A stretch of DNA of 64,000 nucleotides, taken from contig NC_057825.1 of assembly GCF_910594005.1 (NCBI RefSeq), positions 48,453,037 to 48,517,036 on the forward strand, given 5' to 3'. Positions within the stretch are counted from its first letter, which is position 1. Each line of letters begins with the position of its first letter. The translations under genes and the position numbers were made by a program. This stretch comes from Cervus elaphus (Eukaryota > Chordata > Mammalia > Artiodactyla > Cervidae). Under the pieces are notes generated by a model, which was not told the DNA's origin, did not search any database, and saw only the letters and a list, made by a program, of their open reading frames with translations. This document shows positions 1-11,347 of this stretch, in pieces.

Positions 1-218
1 TATTACCATATATGAAATAAATCACCAGTCCAGGTTCGATGCATGAGACAGGGCTCTCAGGGCCGGTGCACTGGGCCGACCCTGAGGAATGGGATGGGGA
101 GGGGGGTTCAGGATGGGGGACACATGTATTCCTGTGGCTGATTCGTGTCAATGTGTGGCAAAAGCCACTACAATATTATAAAGTAATTAGCCTCCAATTA
201 AAGTAAATAAGTTATGGA
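1..218 (+). mobile_element. L1 (ruminant) 3' end
   Basis: The stretch resembles the 3' untranslated tail of ruminant L1: a 'caccagtccaggttcgatgc' block, a G-rich tract (about 90-120), then 'acacatgtattcctgtggct' and a 'caatattataaagtaat' end. It is noncoding. The element begins before the window, so its 5' side cannot be judged. It is followed almost directly by a BovB fragment. Confidence 0.85.
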
Positions 219-222
219 AAAA

Positions 223-899
223 AGAAAACTCGACATTCAAAAAATGATATCATGGCATCCAGTCCCATCACTTCATGGCAAACAGATGGGGAAACAGTGA
301 CTGACGTTATTTTTGGGGACTCCAAAATCACTGCAGATGGTGACTGCAGCCATGAAATTAAAAGACACTTTCTCCTTGGAAGAAAGGCTATGACCAACCT
401 AGACAGCATATTCAAAAGCAGAGACATTACTTTGCCAACAAAGATCCGTCTAGTCAAAGCTGTGGTTTTTCCAGTAGTCATGTATGGATGTGAGACTTGG
501 ACTATAAAGAAAGCTGAGCGCCAAAGAATTGATGCTTTTGAACTGTGGTATTGGAGAAGACTCTTGAGAGTCCCCTGGACTGCAAGAAGATCCAACCAGT
601 CAGTCCTAAATGAAATAAGTCCCGAATATTCATTGGAAGAACTTATGCTAATGATTAAACTCCAATACTTTGGCCACCTGATGCAAAGAGCTGACTCATT
701 TGAAAAGACCCTGATTCTGGGAAAGATTGAGGGCAGGAGGAGAAGGGGACAACAGAGGGTGGGATGGTTGGATGGCATCACCGCCTCGATGGACATGAGT
801 TTGAGTAGGCTCCAGGCATTGGTGATGGACAGGGAAGCCTGGTATGCTGCAGTCCACGAGGTCGCAAAGAGTGAGACAAGACTGAGCGACTGAACTGAA
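223..899 (+). mobile_element. BovB LINE (RTE), 3' fragment
   Basis: This is the C-terminal part of BovB ORF2 downstream of the reverse transcriptase active site, ending in the BovB 3' terminus 'gactgaactgaa'. A frame open from 252 to 893 keeps the family's C-terminal landmarks, including YGCETW and a basic GRRRRG stretch, with no stop until the natural one. It is 5'-truncated and lacks endonuclease and RT catalytic motifs, so it cannot be autonomous. Confidence 0.95.
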
Positions 900-2635
900 G
901 AAGCAGCCTGCTTTCATTTGGCTTCAGTCCCAAACCACCCACCTCTTGTACAACTCTGGGCCCCCAGAAGAGGGCGCCCGAGACCGCTACCGTTAGAGGC
1001 AGCGAGTCCTCTCAGGGAGCCGCTCTGGACACAGCACCCGCTTGGCAGTTCCAGTTTGGATTTTGTTCCCCCTCTTCCTCTTCAGCAGCCACGGCACCCA
1101 CTCGTCCTGCTCACCGCGTCGTCTGTCGTCTGTTCCAGCCCAGCACCCCTCCCGCAACAATGCCTCTCAGCGCTGTCTCAAACTCCCCATCACACTCTCG
1201 GAGCCGCCAGATTTGAAAGCCTGTCTGACTCCTGATCCTATGCTCTTTTCTACTCTCTGATGTCTAACAGCTGAGGACTCCTGGGTTTGGAGATAGTAGA
1301 GGATAACGATAATAGTCGTAGAAGAGCAGAGCTTCACCCCTGTCCTGAGGGTGTAAGGGCAGGCCGCCAATCCCAACTTTATGACTTGTCCAACAATTTT
1401 GTGCGTATCTCACACAAGTGGGTGGAGGTGGGCATTTCTCCTCAATATTAAAAGAAATGGTGAATAAAGTATTTTTGAAAACACAAAGAAGTTATTCAGG
1501 AGTTATTCTTATTTGGAAATTTTATTTTTTAATAAAATGGATTCTCATTTCTCCCCATCCTTAATCTTTGGCTGCAAGTAGTAGGGAGTGTGAATACAGA
1601 CAAAGCTAACTCCCCTCTAAATATTTTAATGTAGAGCAGAAAAAGCCAATGGAATAAACAGTTAAAAGAAACAAGTACACTTGAACACTTGACCTATTAG
1701 ATTTTAGCAAATTGTGTGAATTGCCTTCCCTGACCACAGGAAGCCCCCAGTAAGTGTTGACTCAGTTGAATGGAAGGGAGTGCTGCGTAGTCCATGGGCT
1801 GTGGAAGTTCAAAATTTGGTGCTCTTTGAGCCTGTGGAGGTTCAAAGTTCTCTGAACTTTGAAAAGATTCAGAGGTCTCCTTTTGAGTTTTTACATCCAC
1901 ATGCCTCATCGATTTGGGGGCTGAGGTTGCATTATTTTGGGTATGAAACAAAAGAATCATAACATCTTAAATGTGGGAGGCTCTCTAAGAAGTAGTGAGC
2001 TCACCTGCAATCCTGGATGACACCTCATTTCAGTGTCTCTTCTAGCGGTCATCTAGTCATCCAAACTCTGAAATCCAGGGTCAGAGAGGTCTCTCTCCAG
2101 ACACCAGCAGTCTCAGATATAAAGAATACTTGGCTAAGCTTATATCCATGTCAGTCCCTGAGCCAAGCGTGGACTATAAATTCTTATAAAACCACTTCTG
2201 GTAAATCAATAAAACCTCTAGTCAATGTACAGCAGAGATTTATCGTTAGATTTAAAAAAAACATAGACGTGCGAGAGGGAGTTAAAGACCTGAGGAGACG
2301 AGTCAATAAAACCATCCCCTTCATCCCCAGCCAGGTCCTTCCTTTGAATAATAAAGATGTTATCATCTCCAGCTCTGTGTCCCAGCATGGCCAGAATCCC
2401 ATCCAAACAGTGAACAATGTCACTGAAATCAATCTGAATTGCAAGTCCACGGTCTGCTCTTCCTTTGTGGGGTAATTAGAAAAAGAAGAAATTTGCATGA
2501 GCTCAGACTGGCATCGTAGTCTGTCCAAGTCACTGGAACCCCTTGGCAGCTCTCATCTCTGTTTACTTCCAGCTTGACCCCTTCGTGTCTCCAGGAACCT
2601 CTTTCCTCATTCTAAGATGGACAGGTCAGACTAGA
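900..2635. other. Unrecognised sequence with a CpG-rich patch
   Basis: No gene or familiar repeat is recognised. Positions 965-1206 are G+C rich and hold about 17 CpG by eye, against a CpG-poor surrounding. The rest is ordinary AT-rich sequence. A frame at 2,017-2,475 (152 codons) has no familiar domain and no gene-like context, and is taken as chance. Confidence 0.5.
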
Positions 2636-2810
2636 CCAGGAGCCTGCTCACTTTTTCTGTAAAGGGCCAGCTATTACTATTTTAGACTTTGTGAGAGTCT
2701 AAAATGCATTCAGTCCCTGCTGCAACTTTGCCTTGATAACACAAACAGTAGCCACAACAATAAGAAATGAGGGAGGCCATGTTTGCAGCCCATGGTTTGC
2801 CCAGTCCTGG
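2636..2810 (+). mobile_element. hAT-Charlie MITE, MER20-like
   Basis: The run 'ctttttctgtaaagggccag' at the left and 'ccatggtttgcccagtcctg' at the right match the pattern of the MER20-type nonautonomous hAT elements found across placental mammals. The outer ends (CCAGGA... / ...TCCTGG) form a short imperfect terminal inverted repeat. It is diverged and noncoding. Confidence 0.7.
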
Positions 2811-4443
2811 ACCTGACAATCTCTTAGCCTTTATATCCCAAGGTTCAAATTAACAGAGCCCAGCAGACCTTGGTGATGTCCAGTTCTGAGAGCCAGGGTT
2901 GGGTCCTCCACTTCCTGCTCTGACAGCCTGTCTGGACCTAGGGTCACACAGAAATTCTCAGCTTACCACTCTCCTGCCAAGCCTCCTGCCCAACCAGACG
3001 CAGGAACACTGCTGCTAACCCAGTGACCACCGCCCCGCCCCACCCCCCATGTATACCTGATCCCCGTCAAGCAATAAAACTGGTAGCGACACATTCTCTT
3101 CACCCTGAAATCAACTTCCTCCTGAACCCAGCTCCACCTTGCTGCTAGGCCCACTCAGCGCTGCTGGGACCATTTGATTTTCCGTTTGGGTCCCTCCTCT
3201 TGGAACGAAGGCCTGTCTCATACTCCACAGCCTCAGCTCCGATGGCCAAACTGGACCATCTCTCAATACCGTGGTTGTTCTATCGCCCTCCCCTGATCTG
3301 CCCCAGAGAGCACTTAGTCCAGATCTTCGGTCCTTCTTCTTCTGTCCTGTATAGATCACTAGACCTTGCTAAATGAAGTCTTAAGATGCATCAACTCTCA
3401 GGACAGAGATTCAGATACATGAAGTAAGAGAGGGATTTTGGCTCTGGAGAGAAAGAATAGTTCTTTAGACCAGGCAAAATATCACTTTTTAGAATTATTT
3501 TGCACAAGATCAGAATCGGATTAAGAGTGAAGCTGACAGATTCCTGGTAAGCTGTCCCATTTTAACCCCTACATGAAGAATGTCAGTGAGGTCGAGTGAC
3601 ACAGAAATCATTTTTTTTTTAAAATCATTAAAAAATCAGGCATTAAATGCTAAGGAATCTATTTTGAATTTGATTCCTTAGCATGAGCATATGGCGCCCT
3701 CTTGTGTTTACTTCTGAGATGTGCAGGCCTCTGTCTGCACTACGGTGTTCTTTCAAATCGCTTACATTCCCTCCTCTGATTTTTTCATTTAAACTGTCTG
3801 CTTCATTCCCCACTGAAACTCTGAAGAAGGCAAAAATTTGTAGCACCGCATCTAAGTTTCAGTTAGTCTGAAATCTGTATCTTATCGCATTTTATTTTCA
3901 AATCATCCATCTGAAGAAGGAGGCCATGCAGTATTGACTGCACTGGAAACAGTGGAGGCAAAGGGTCTGAGGTCACAAAGCTCGTCTCTGACAGAGCAGC
4001 CAAGACATCACCTGGGGATCCTTCACTGGCTAGTCCTCAAGACTTTTCAGGTGAGCACAAACATCCACAGGTCCCATCTCTCCTAGGGTCAAGACATCAC
4101 CAACGCAACCAGGGGTCAGTGGTTCCAAGGAGTGTGGGGTCGCAAGTAGGAAACCAGTATTAAAAATAAAGCCAAGCAAGAACCAGTGCCAAACAGGTGG
4201 ACATCTGCATCCTTGCCCGCCTGCCTCTCCCAGCTGTGCTGGGTACCTGGGCAGCCGCGCTCTACAAGGGCAGGATCAGAGGGGCTGGTGTTCGTGCTCT
4301 GTGAGGGGCCGGGAGCCTGGAGCAGAGATCTCACCACTGAAACTGGAGGAGGTTGCAACCCTCAGGACCTCATTCCCAGGCACCCTAACCATGCTCCCCG
4401 TGTTCCAGCCGCCCTCTGCTTCTCCGCCTCAGCTGCATGTGTC
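2811..4443. other. Unrecognised sequence with one perfect hairpin
   Basis: No gene or clear repeat is seen. The only notable structure is an inverted repeat at 3,647-3,684, listed separately. Short open frames here lack homology that I recognise. Confidence 0.5.
3647..3684. repeat. Perfect 13-bp inverted repeat (hairpin)
   Basis: The arm 'atgctaaggaatc' (3,647-3,659) is exactly complementary to 'gattccttagcat' (3,672-3,684) across a 12-base AT-rich loop. Complementarity stops at both ends of the arms. It may be chance or a relic of a small inverted repeat element. The arms are too short for a typical microRNA precursor. Confidence 0.7.
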
Positions 4444-4660
4444 TATCTGTGTGTGTGTGTGTGTTATCGTTCAGTGATGTCTGACTCTGTGATCCCATTG
4501 ACTGTAGCCCACCAGGCTCCTCTATCCATGGAATTCTCCAGGCAAGAATACTCGACTGATTAGCCATTCCCTTCTCCAGAACTTCCCAACCCAGGGATTG
4601 AACCCAGGTGTCCTGCATTGCCAGGCAGATTCTTTACCATCTGAGGCACCAGGGCAGCCC
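4444..4660 (-). mobile_element. Bov-tA SINE with (TG)n tail
   Basis: Reverse complement of Bov-tA. The tRNA-derived head lies at the right (complement of 'gggctgccctggtgcc') and the BovB-like tail at the left. A TG dinucleotide run (4,449-4,464) sits at the SINE 3' end, where the CA-rich Bov-tA tail commonly seeds microsatellites. Confidence 0.9.
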
Positions 4661-5040
4661 ATGTATGTCCACACTCTACACCCTTTCTCACACTGTTTAT
4701 GCTTCCTGGACGTATATCCTGTTCCAGCCTTCAAATCCTTTCCTCTCCTCCTCATTCTTGTAGCCACGATCTGAGCTCATGCCTTTCACTTCTCACATGC
4801 ACCACCAGTCTGGTCCCCTGGGGCTGACAACATGGCAGCAGAGAAACTTGGGGAGGATGCCTCGGATAGGGCAGGACACAGGACACACAGGAGGCTTTAT
4901 TCTAAGTGGCCAAGGTTGGGCCATTTCCTAAGGCCAGGTCTGGGCTATTAGCTCATGATTAGAAAGAAGAGCTATTAGGTTAGGTTAGATACCAAGGTGA
5001 CACAGATAAGAAAGCAAGTGGAAGGCAAATGGCACAACTG
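4661..5040. other. Unrecognised; possible minus-strand poly(A) signal
   Basis: No gene is seen. The minus strand reads AATAAAGCCTCCTGTGTG near 4,880-4,900, which resembles an LTR or mRNA 3' end, but neither LTR ends nor a coding part could be found. Confidence 0.35.
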
Positions 5041-8000
5041 AGTCTAGGGAGTTATTCTCCCAGTCTGACTCTTTGTGACCCCATGGACTACACAGCCCAC
5101 CAGACCACCCATCTCCTGGAGTTTGCCCAAGTTCATGTCCGTTGCATTGGTGATGCAATCCAGACTCTGTCACACCCTGTCACACTCTTCTCCTCCTGCA
5201 ATCAATCTTTCCCAGCATCAGTGTCTTTTCCAATGAGTTGGCTGTTTGCATCAGGTGATCAAAGAATTGAAGCTTCAGCTTCAGCATCAGTCCTTTCAAT
5301 GAATATTCAGGGTTGGTTTCCTTTCAAATTAACTGGTTTCATCTCCTTGCTGTCCACGGTACTCTCAAGAGTCTTCTCCAACACCACCATTTGAAAGCAT
5401 CAATTCCTCAATGCTTTGCCTTCTTTACAGTCCAGCTCTCACAGTTGTACGTGACTACTGGAAAGACCATGGCCTTGACTGTCCCTATGCTGTGCTCAGT
5501 CATGTCCAAATCTTTGCGACCCCCTGGACTGTAGCCCACCAGGTTCCTCTGTCCATGGGATTTCCCAGCAAGAATACTGGAGTGGGCTGCCATTTTCTTC
5601 TCTGGGGGAATCTTCCTGGCCCAGGTATTGAACCTACATCTCTTGGGTCTCTTACACTGGCAGGTGGATTCTTTACCACTAGCACCACATGGGAAACCCT
5701 TGACTACATGGACCTTTGTTGGCAAAGTGATTTCTTTGCTTTTTAACACACTGTCTAGGTTTATCATAACTTTCCTGCCAAAAAGCAATCATCTTGATTT
5801 CATGGCTGCAGTCACCAACCGCAGTCATTTTAGAGCCCAAGAAAAGGAAACCTGTCACTACCTCCAACTTTTCCCCTTCTATTTGCCATGAAGTAATGGG
5901 GCTGGATGCCATGATCTTATTTTTTTTTTCTTAATATATAGCTTTAAACTGGCTTTTTCACTCACCTCCTTTACCCTCATCAAGAGGTTCTTTAGTGCCT
6001 CTTCGCTTTCGGCCACTAGAGTGTTATCATCCCCATATCTGAGGTTGGTGATGTTTCTCCCGCCTATCTTGATTCTAGCTTGTCACTCATTCAGTCTGGC
6101 ATTTCTCATGATATGCTCCATGGATAAGTTGAAAAAAACAGAGTGACAACAAACAGTCCTGTCATACTCCTTTCTCAATTCTGAACCAATCAGTTGCTCC
6201 ATACAGGGTTCTAACTGTTGCTTCTTGACCCACATACAGGCTTCTCAGGAGGCAGGTAAACCCACATACAGGTTTCTCAGTCTGGCATTCCCATCTCTTT
6301 AAGAGTTTTCCACAGTTTATTATGATCCACACAGTCAAAGGCTTTAGCATAGTCCATGAAACAGAGATAAATGTTTTTCTGGAATTCCCTTGCTTTCTCT
6401 ATGATCCAGTGAATGTGGGCAATTTTATCTCTGGTTCCTCTGTGTTTTCTAAACCCAGCTTGGACATCTGGAAGTTCTTGGTTCGTATAACACTGAAGCC
6501 TAGCATGCAAGATTTTAAGCCTGACCTTACTAGCATAGGAGATGAGTGCAATTGTCTGATGGTATGAGCATTCTTTAGCACTGCCCTTCTTGGGAATTGG
6601 CATGAAGATTAACCTTTTCCAGTCCTGTGGCCAATGTTGGGTCTTTCAGATTTGCAGACATATCGAGTGCAATGCTTTGATAGCATCATCTTTTAGTCTT
6701 TTAAATAGCTCTACTGGAATTCTGTCATATCCACCAGCTTCATTGACAGCCGTGCTTCCTAAGGCCCACTTGACTTCACACTGCAGAATGACTCCTCTGG
6801 GTGACGGACCATACAACCATGGTTATCCAGTTCACTGAGATCTTTTTCATACAGCTCTTCTGTCCATCCTTCCCATGTCTTCTTGATCTCCCCTGCTTTT
6901 ACTAGGTCTCTACCATTTCTGTCCTTTACTGTGCCCATCTTTGGGTGAAATGTTCCCTTGATATTTCCAATTTTCCTGAAACGATCTCTAGTCTTTTCCC
7001 TTCTATTGTTTTCCACTATTTTTATGCATTGTTAATTGAAGAAGGCCTTCTTGTCTCTTTTTTGGAGCTATTCGTTGGAATTCTGCATTTAGTTGGGTGT
7101 ACTCTTCCATTTCTCCCTTGGTTTTCACTTCTCTTCTTTCTTCAGCTAATTTGTAAAGCTCCTCAAATAATCTCTTTGCCTTCTTGCTTTTCTTCTTCTT
7201 TGGGATGGTTTTGCTCACTGCCTCCTGTACAATATTACAGACCTCCATCCATAGTTCTTCAGGGACACGGTTTACTAGACCTTTGCTAGACCTAACCCCT
7301 TGAAAATATTTGTCAACTCCACTGCATATTCACAGGGGATTTGATTTAAGTCTTACTTTATCGTCCTAGTGGTTTTCTCTGCTTTCTTTAGTTGAAGCCT
7401 GAATTTAGCTATGAGAAGCTGATGGTTTGAGCCAGAGTCAGCTCCAGGTCTTGTTTTCGCTGACTGCATATGACTTCTCCATCTTTGGCTACAAAGAATG
7501 TAATTAATTTGATTTCATCATTGACCATTTGGTGATGTCCATGTCTAAAATCATCTCTTATGTTATTAAAAAAGGGTGTATGCTATGACAAGTGCATTCT
7601 CTTGGCAGAAATGAGTTAGCCTTTGCCCTAGTTCATTTTGTACTTCAAGGCTACACTTGCCTGTTACTCCAGGTATCTCTTGATCTTCCTACTTTTGCAT
7701 TCCAATCCCCACTTTTTGGTTTTAGTTCTAGGAGGTCTTCTGAGTCATCATAGAACTGATCACTTTCAGCTTCTTAGGCATTGGTGGTTGGGGCATAGAC
7801 TTGGATTACTGTGATATTGAATGGTTTACCTAGGAAATGAACCAAGGTCATTCTGTCATTTTTGAGGTTGCACCCAAGTACTGCATTTCAGACTCTTTTG
7901 TTGATTATGAGGGCTACTCCATTTCATCCAAGGAATTCTTGCCCACAGTGGTAGACATAATGGTCATCTGAACTAAAGTCACCCATTCCCATCCATTTTA

Positions 8001-8080
8001 GTTCACTGACTCCTAAGATGTTGATGTGTGTTCTAACCATCTTCTGCTTGACCACACCCAAGGAGAAGTAATCTAAGGAG
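5041..8080 (-). mobile_element. BovB LINE, near full length, degenerate
   Basis: Antisense BovB. It runs from the 3' terminus at about 5,041 through the C-terminal region, the RT palm, and the AP-type endonuclease region, to about 8,080 (the 5' end is fuzzy). RT motif A (an AKAFDCVDH-type stretch) lies around 6,325-6,360. The active-site motif reads YGDD at 6,026-6,037, whereas YADD is usual for this family. A Bov-tA splits it at 5,481-5,697, a 21-bp stretch is duplicated at 6,228-6,248 / 6,260-6,280, and many stops and frameshifts interrupt ORF2. It is an inactive copy. Confidence 0.95.
5481..5697 (-). mobile_element. Bov-tA SINE nested in BovB
   Basis: Antisense Bov-tA inserted in the BovB C-terminal region. 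The flanks carry the same octamer 'ccttgact' (5,473-5,480 and 5,698-5,705), a target-site duplication. BovB similarity resumes directly after it, so the SINE is younger than this LINE copy. Confidence 0.93.
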
Positions 8081-8859
8081 ACAGAATCCCTTCTTTGTTT
8101 TTGGTGCTATCCAATTGACAGATTAGTGGACAGGCTTAAAAGTTGCTCAGAAATGTCTCTGTCCTAAACATTTCCAAAAGACTCCAAGCACTACCCTGTC
8201 TACAGACATGGGCTTCCAAACAAAAAGAATTCCATTCTCCTTTGGTCATTAGAGCAGAAATTCCCCCAGGTCCAGCCTCAGCTCCTTACCACTTCTGTTC
8301 CTTTCTGAGTCAGGGCTGTGGGGCTATACCTTGCTGGCCGTGCAGCTGGACACTCTTTCCAACCACTCTTCCCAGTGTTTGTCTTATGAGATAGGAATGT
8401 TCCCAAAGAGGATTGCCATTCAGCCACCTCTCTGGAAGCTGAGCACAACCCAGTACAAGCAGTCTAGGTTGGCCCTAAGCCCAGGCCTGACCCTGCAGCC
8501 AGGATTCCATCCAAGGGCCAGTTTCAGAGCATGAGCCTCTGCATCCCTAAAGCAGATTCCTGCGTCCTGTGGTTTCTAAGACTTTCCACTGTTCTGTTCT
8601 GTTCCCCAAGGCTGGCATTTAGGTGGTGACCAGGAGCAAATTCCACAGCTGGGTACCACCTGCTGCAGAAGCTCCGTGCACATATCCCAGAAGTATGTGT
8701 GGCAGGGTCTCACCATAACACCCAGAAACCCAGGGTCCAGGCCCGTGATAGCCCCTTATTGCCTTGTGAGCCTACTTTGCTGTTGTCAGTCTCTCTAGGC
8801 CTGTTCTCTTCTGGCCTCTGAGATGACCAAGTCTGTGACCTAAATAAAAAGTGAGGTCC
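8081..8859. other. Unrecognised sequence
   Basis: I recognise no gene, RNA or repeat family here. The longest frames (8,143-8,394 and 8,331-8,534) show no domain. Confidence 0.4.
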
Positions 8860-8874
8860 TAGAGAAGAGATCAG

Positions 8875-9115
8875 GCTTCCCAGGTGGCACCAGCATTAAA
8901 GAATCCACCTTTCAGTGTAGATGTAAGAGACCCGGGTTCAATCCCTGTGTCGGGAAGATCCCCTGGAGAAGGGCTTGGCCACCCACTCCAGTATTCTTGC
9001 CTGGAGAATCCCATGGACAGAGGAGCCTGGTGGGGGTCACAACAGACATGGGGTCGCAGCTGTCCTTGGGGTCACAAAGAGTCAGATCACTGAAGCGACT
9101 TAGAACACACACAAG
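8875..9115 (+). mobile_element. Bov-tA SINE with 15-bp target duplication
   Basis: Sense Bov-tA starting at 'gcttcccaggtggcacc' and ending in a short CA run. It is flanked by a perfect 15-bp duplication, 'tagagaagagatcag' (8,860-8,874 and 9,116-9,130). A local rearrangement with repeated 'ggggtc' blocks lies at about 9,030-9,075. It landed at or beside the 5' end of the old L1 that follows. Confidence 0.95.
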
Positions 9116-10606
9116 TAGAGAAGAGATCAGCATGGCAGAATAGGAAGACACTGAGTTTACCTCCCGTCACAAACACATCAAAACTACAACTTCATACAGA
9201 GTGACTCTCCCTGAAATCTACCTGGGGGCTAGAAGGACAGCTCCTCTCCAGCCAAGATTGTGAAGATTAATCCACATGGAGTCCAATGGGAAGGGAGGAG
9301 AAGTTGTTTCTTCAGGACCGCAGCCTTTGCAGCGGACACAGACAAGCAGGAGATTATCACAGACTAGTGGATCCTCCCCGGAGAGCGTGGAGTTCAAGCC
9401 ACATTAGGCACCCCAGTGCTGGGGTCTAACACCAGGATGATGGGATCCCTTAGCTGGTTTGAAGACCAGCAGGGCTTACCCAACGCCTATAAGAAACCAA
9501 AACTCCACTCTCAAAGAGTGTGGACACAGGCTGGCTTTGCTTATTCCCAGAGTCAGCACACTGACAACAACTTGGGGGTCTGATTGGCTTTCCAAGTGCA
9601 CCCCAAGTCTGCACCAGGTTCCTGCTCCGGACCCTCTTGATCCCCACTAAGACAAAGGTTGCTGTTGACAATGGGAGTGTGCAAGCTTGCAGGGAACAGA
9701 GGCAGCTCCGACCCTGGCCTTGCCTCTGACCAGAGCAGAGGCAGCCATTGCCAGCTCAAGCAACCCTGCAAACACGCTGGGGTGGAATTGCTCCAGGGTG
9801 GAGACCACAGTGCAGGGGTACCCTGTGCAAATGAGGGAGGGGGCGGGACCCCTCAGTGGTGGGACACCAGTCAGCCTCTAACCAAGGCATGCACCCTGGA
9901 GAGAAAGTGAAACCAGCGCAGCAGGGCAGCCTCAAGCCCTTAGGCTCTGATTGCATCCCAGAATGAGGTGGAAACTACCATCAGATATGGGGAAAATCCA
10001 ACACTCACAGGCTTCCTGCTCCAGCCCCTCAGACCCTGACCCCATTGCCAACAGGGTGGCGGAGGTCATTGAGCATAGGAGAGGCCTCAGCTCAAGCCTG
10101 ACTCTGGCTCTAACCCCTCCAACTCCAGCCTTATCTCACACCAAGGTGACTGCTGCCAGCAGACCCTGGGGACAAATACAGCCCCTGCTCACTTCAGATC
10201 CAACTGTCCCTCCAGAGACACTGGGCACAGGCCAACTCCACAGGGATGATCCCACCCAAGGACACACACTCTGGACTGAGATAGGTAAATGTGTCCCCTA
10301 AATTCAGATGCCGAGGAAGTTAAACAAAATGAGAAGGGAGAGGAAGGTTTTTCAAATGAAAGAACAATAAAAAGTACTGAAAGAACCCTAATGAAACTCA
10401 GATAAATATACCTCAGATAAATATACCTCATAAAGAGTTCATTGCAATAATAGGAAGAGTGCTAACTGAACTGGGGAAAATAGACAAACACAGTGAGAGT
10501 TTTAGCAAAGAACTAGAAAACTTGAAAAAGAACCAGTCAGTCCTGAATAATACAGCAATTGAAATTTAAAATAAAATACACTGGAGGGAATCAACATATT
10601 GAGATT

Positions 10607-10719
10607 CAATCAGTTCAGTTCAGTCGCTCAGTCGTGTCCGACTCTTTGTGATCCCCATGAATCGCAGCACGCCAGGCCTCCCTGTCCATCACCAACTCCC
10701 GGAGATTACTCAAACTCAT
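10607..10719 (-). mobile_element. BovB 3' end fragment, about 113 bp
   Basis: Antisense BovB 3' terminus, with the terminal 'cagttcagttcagtcgctca' at the left. The host L1 sequence is duplicated as 'atattgagatt' at 10,596-10,606 and 10,720-10,730, so this is a complete 5'-truncated insertion rather than an erosion remnant. Confidence 0.92.
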
Positions 10720-11347
10720 ATATTGAGATTAGGTGATACCAAAGAATGTGTAAGCAATCTGGAAGGCAGATTAATAGAAATCACCCAGTCAGAAAAGCAA
10801 AAAGAAAAACAGACTTTCAAAAATGAGAATAGCTTAAGGGACCTCACAGACAACCTAATGCATACTAATATCCACGTTATAGGTATTCCAGAAAGAGAAA
10901 AGATAGAGAATGGTATACAAAGCACATTTGATAAAATTGTGGCTGAAAACTTGCTGAACATGAAGAAAGAAACAGGTATCCAGGTATAGGACTATAGAGA
11001 GACTCAAACAAGATGAACCCAAAGAGACCCACAGCAAGGCATATCATAATTATTAGTTAAAGATAAAAAGAATTATAAAATAACAAGAGAAAAATAAAGA
11101 ATTACATACAAGTGAACTCCCATTATACTATCAGCTTGTCTTTCTGCAGAAAATTTGCAGATCAGAAGGGAGTGGTATAATAAATTTAAAGAGCTAAAAG
11201 GAAAAATTCTACACCCTAGGATATTTTACCCAGAAAAGTTATCACTGAGAAGTGAAGGAGAGTTAGTGAGTTTTTCACACAAGCAAAAACTAAAATAGTT
11301 CATCAGTACTATACCAACATTACAAGAAGTATTAAAGAATCTTCTTT

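Noticed and set aside
252..893. 213-codon open frame
   Set aside because: It is the BovB ORF2 C-terminal region; not a host gene. The same applies to the frames at 28,753, 38,454, 54,192, 55,492, 61,191, 61,560, 62,823 and 63,461.
2017..2475. 152-codon frame
   Set aside because: No domain or signal peptide recognised, and no promoter, splice or poly(A) context supports a gene.
8875..9115. Possible tRNA gene
   Set aside because: The tRNA-like head belongs to Bov-tA SINEs, which derive from a tRNA but do not encode a functional one; the same holds for all similar hits.
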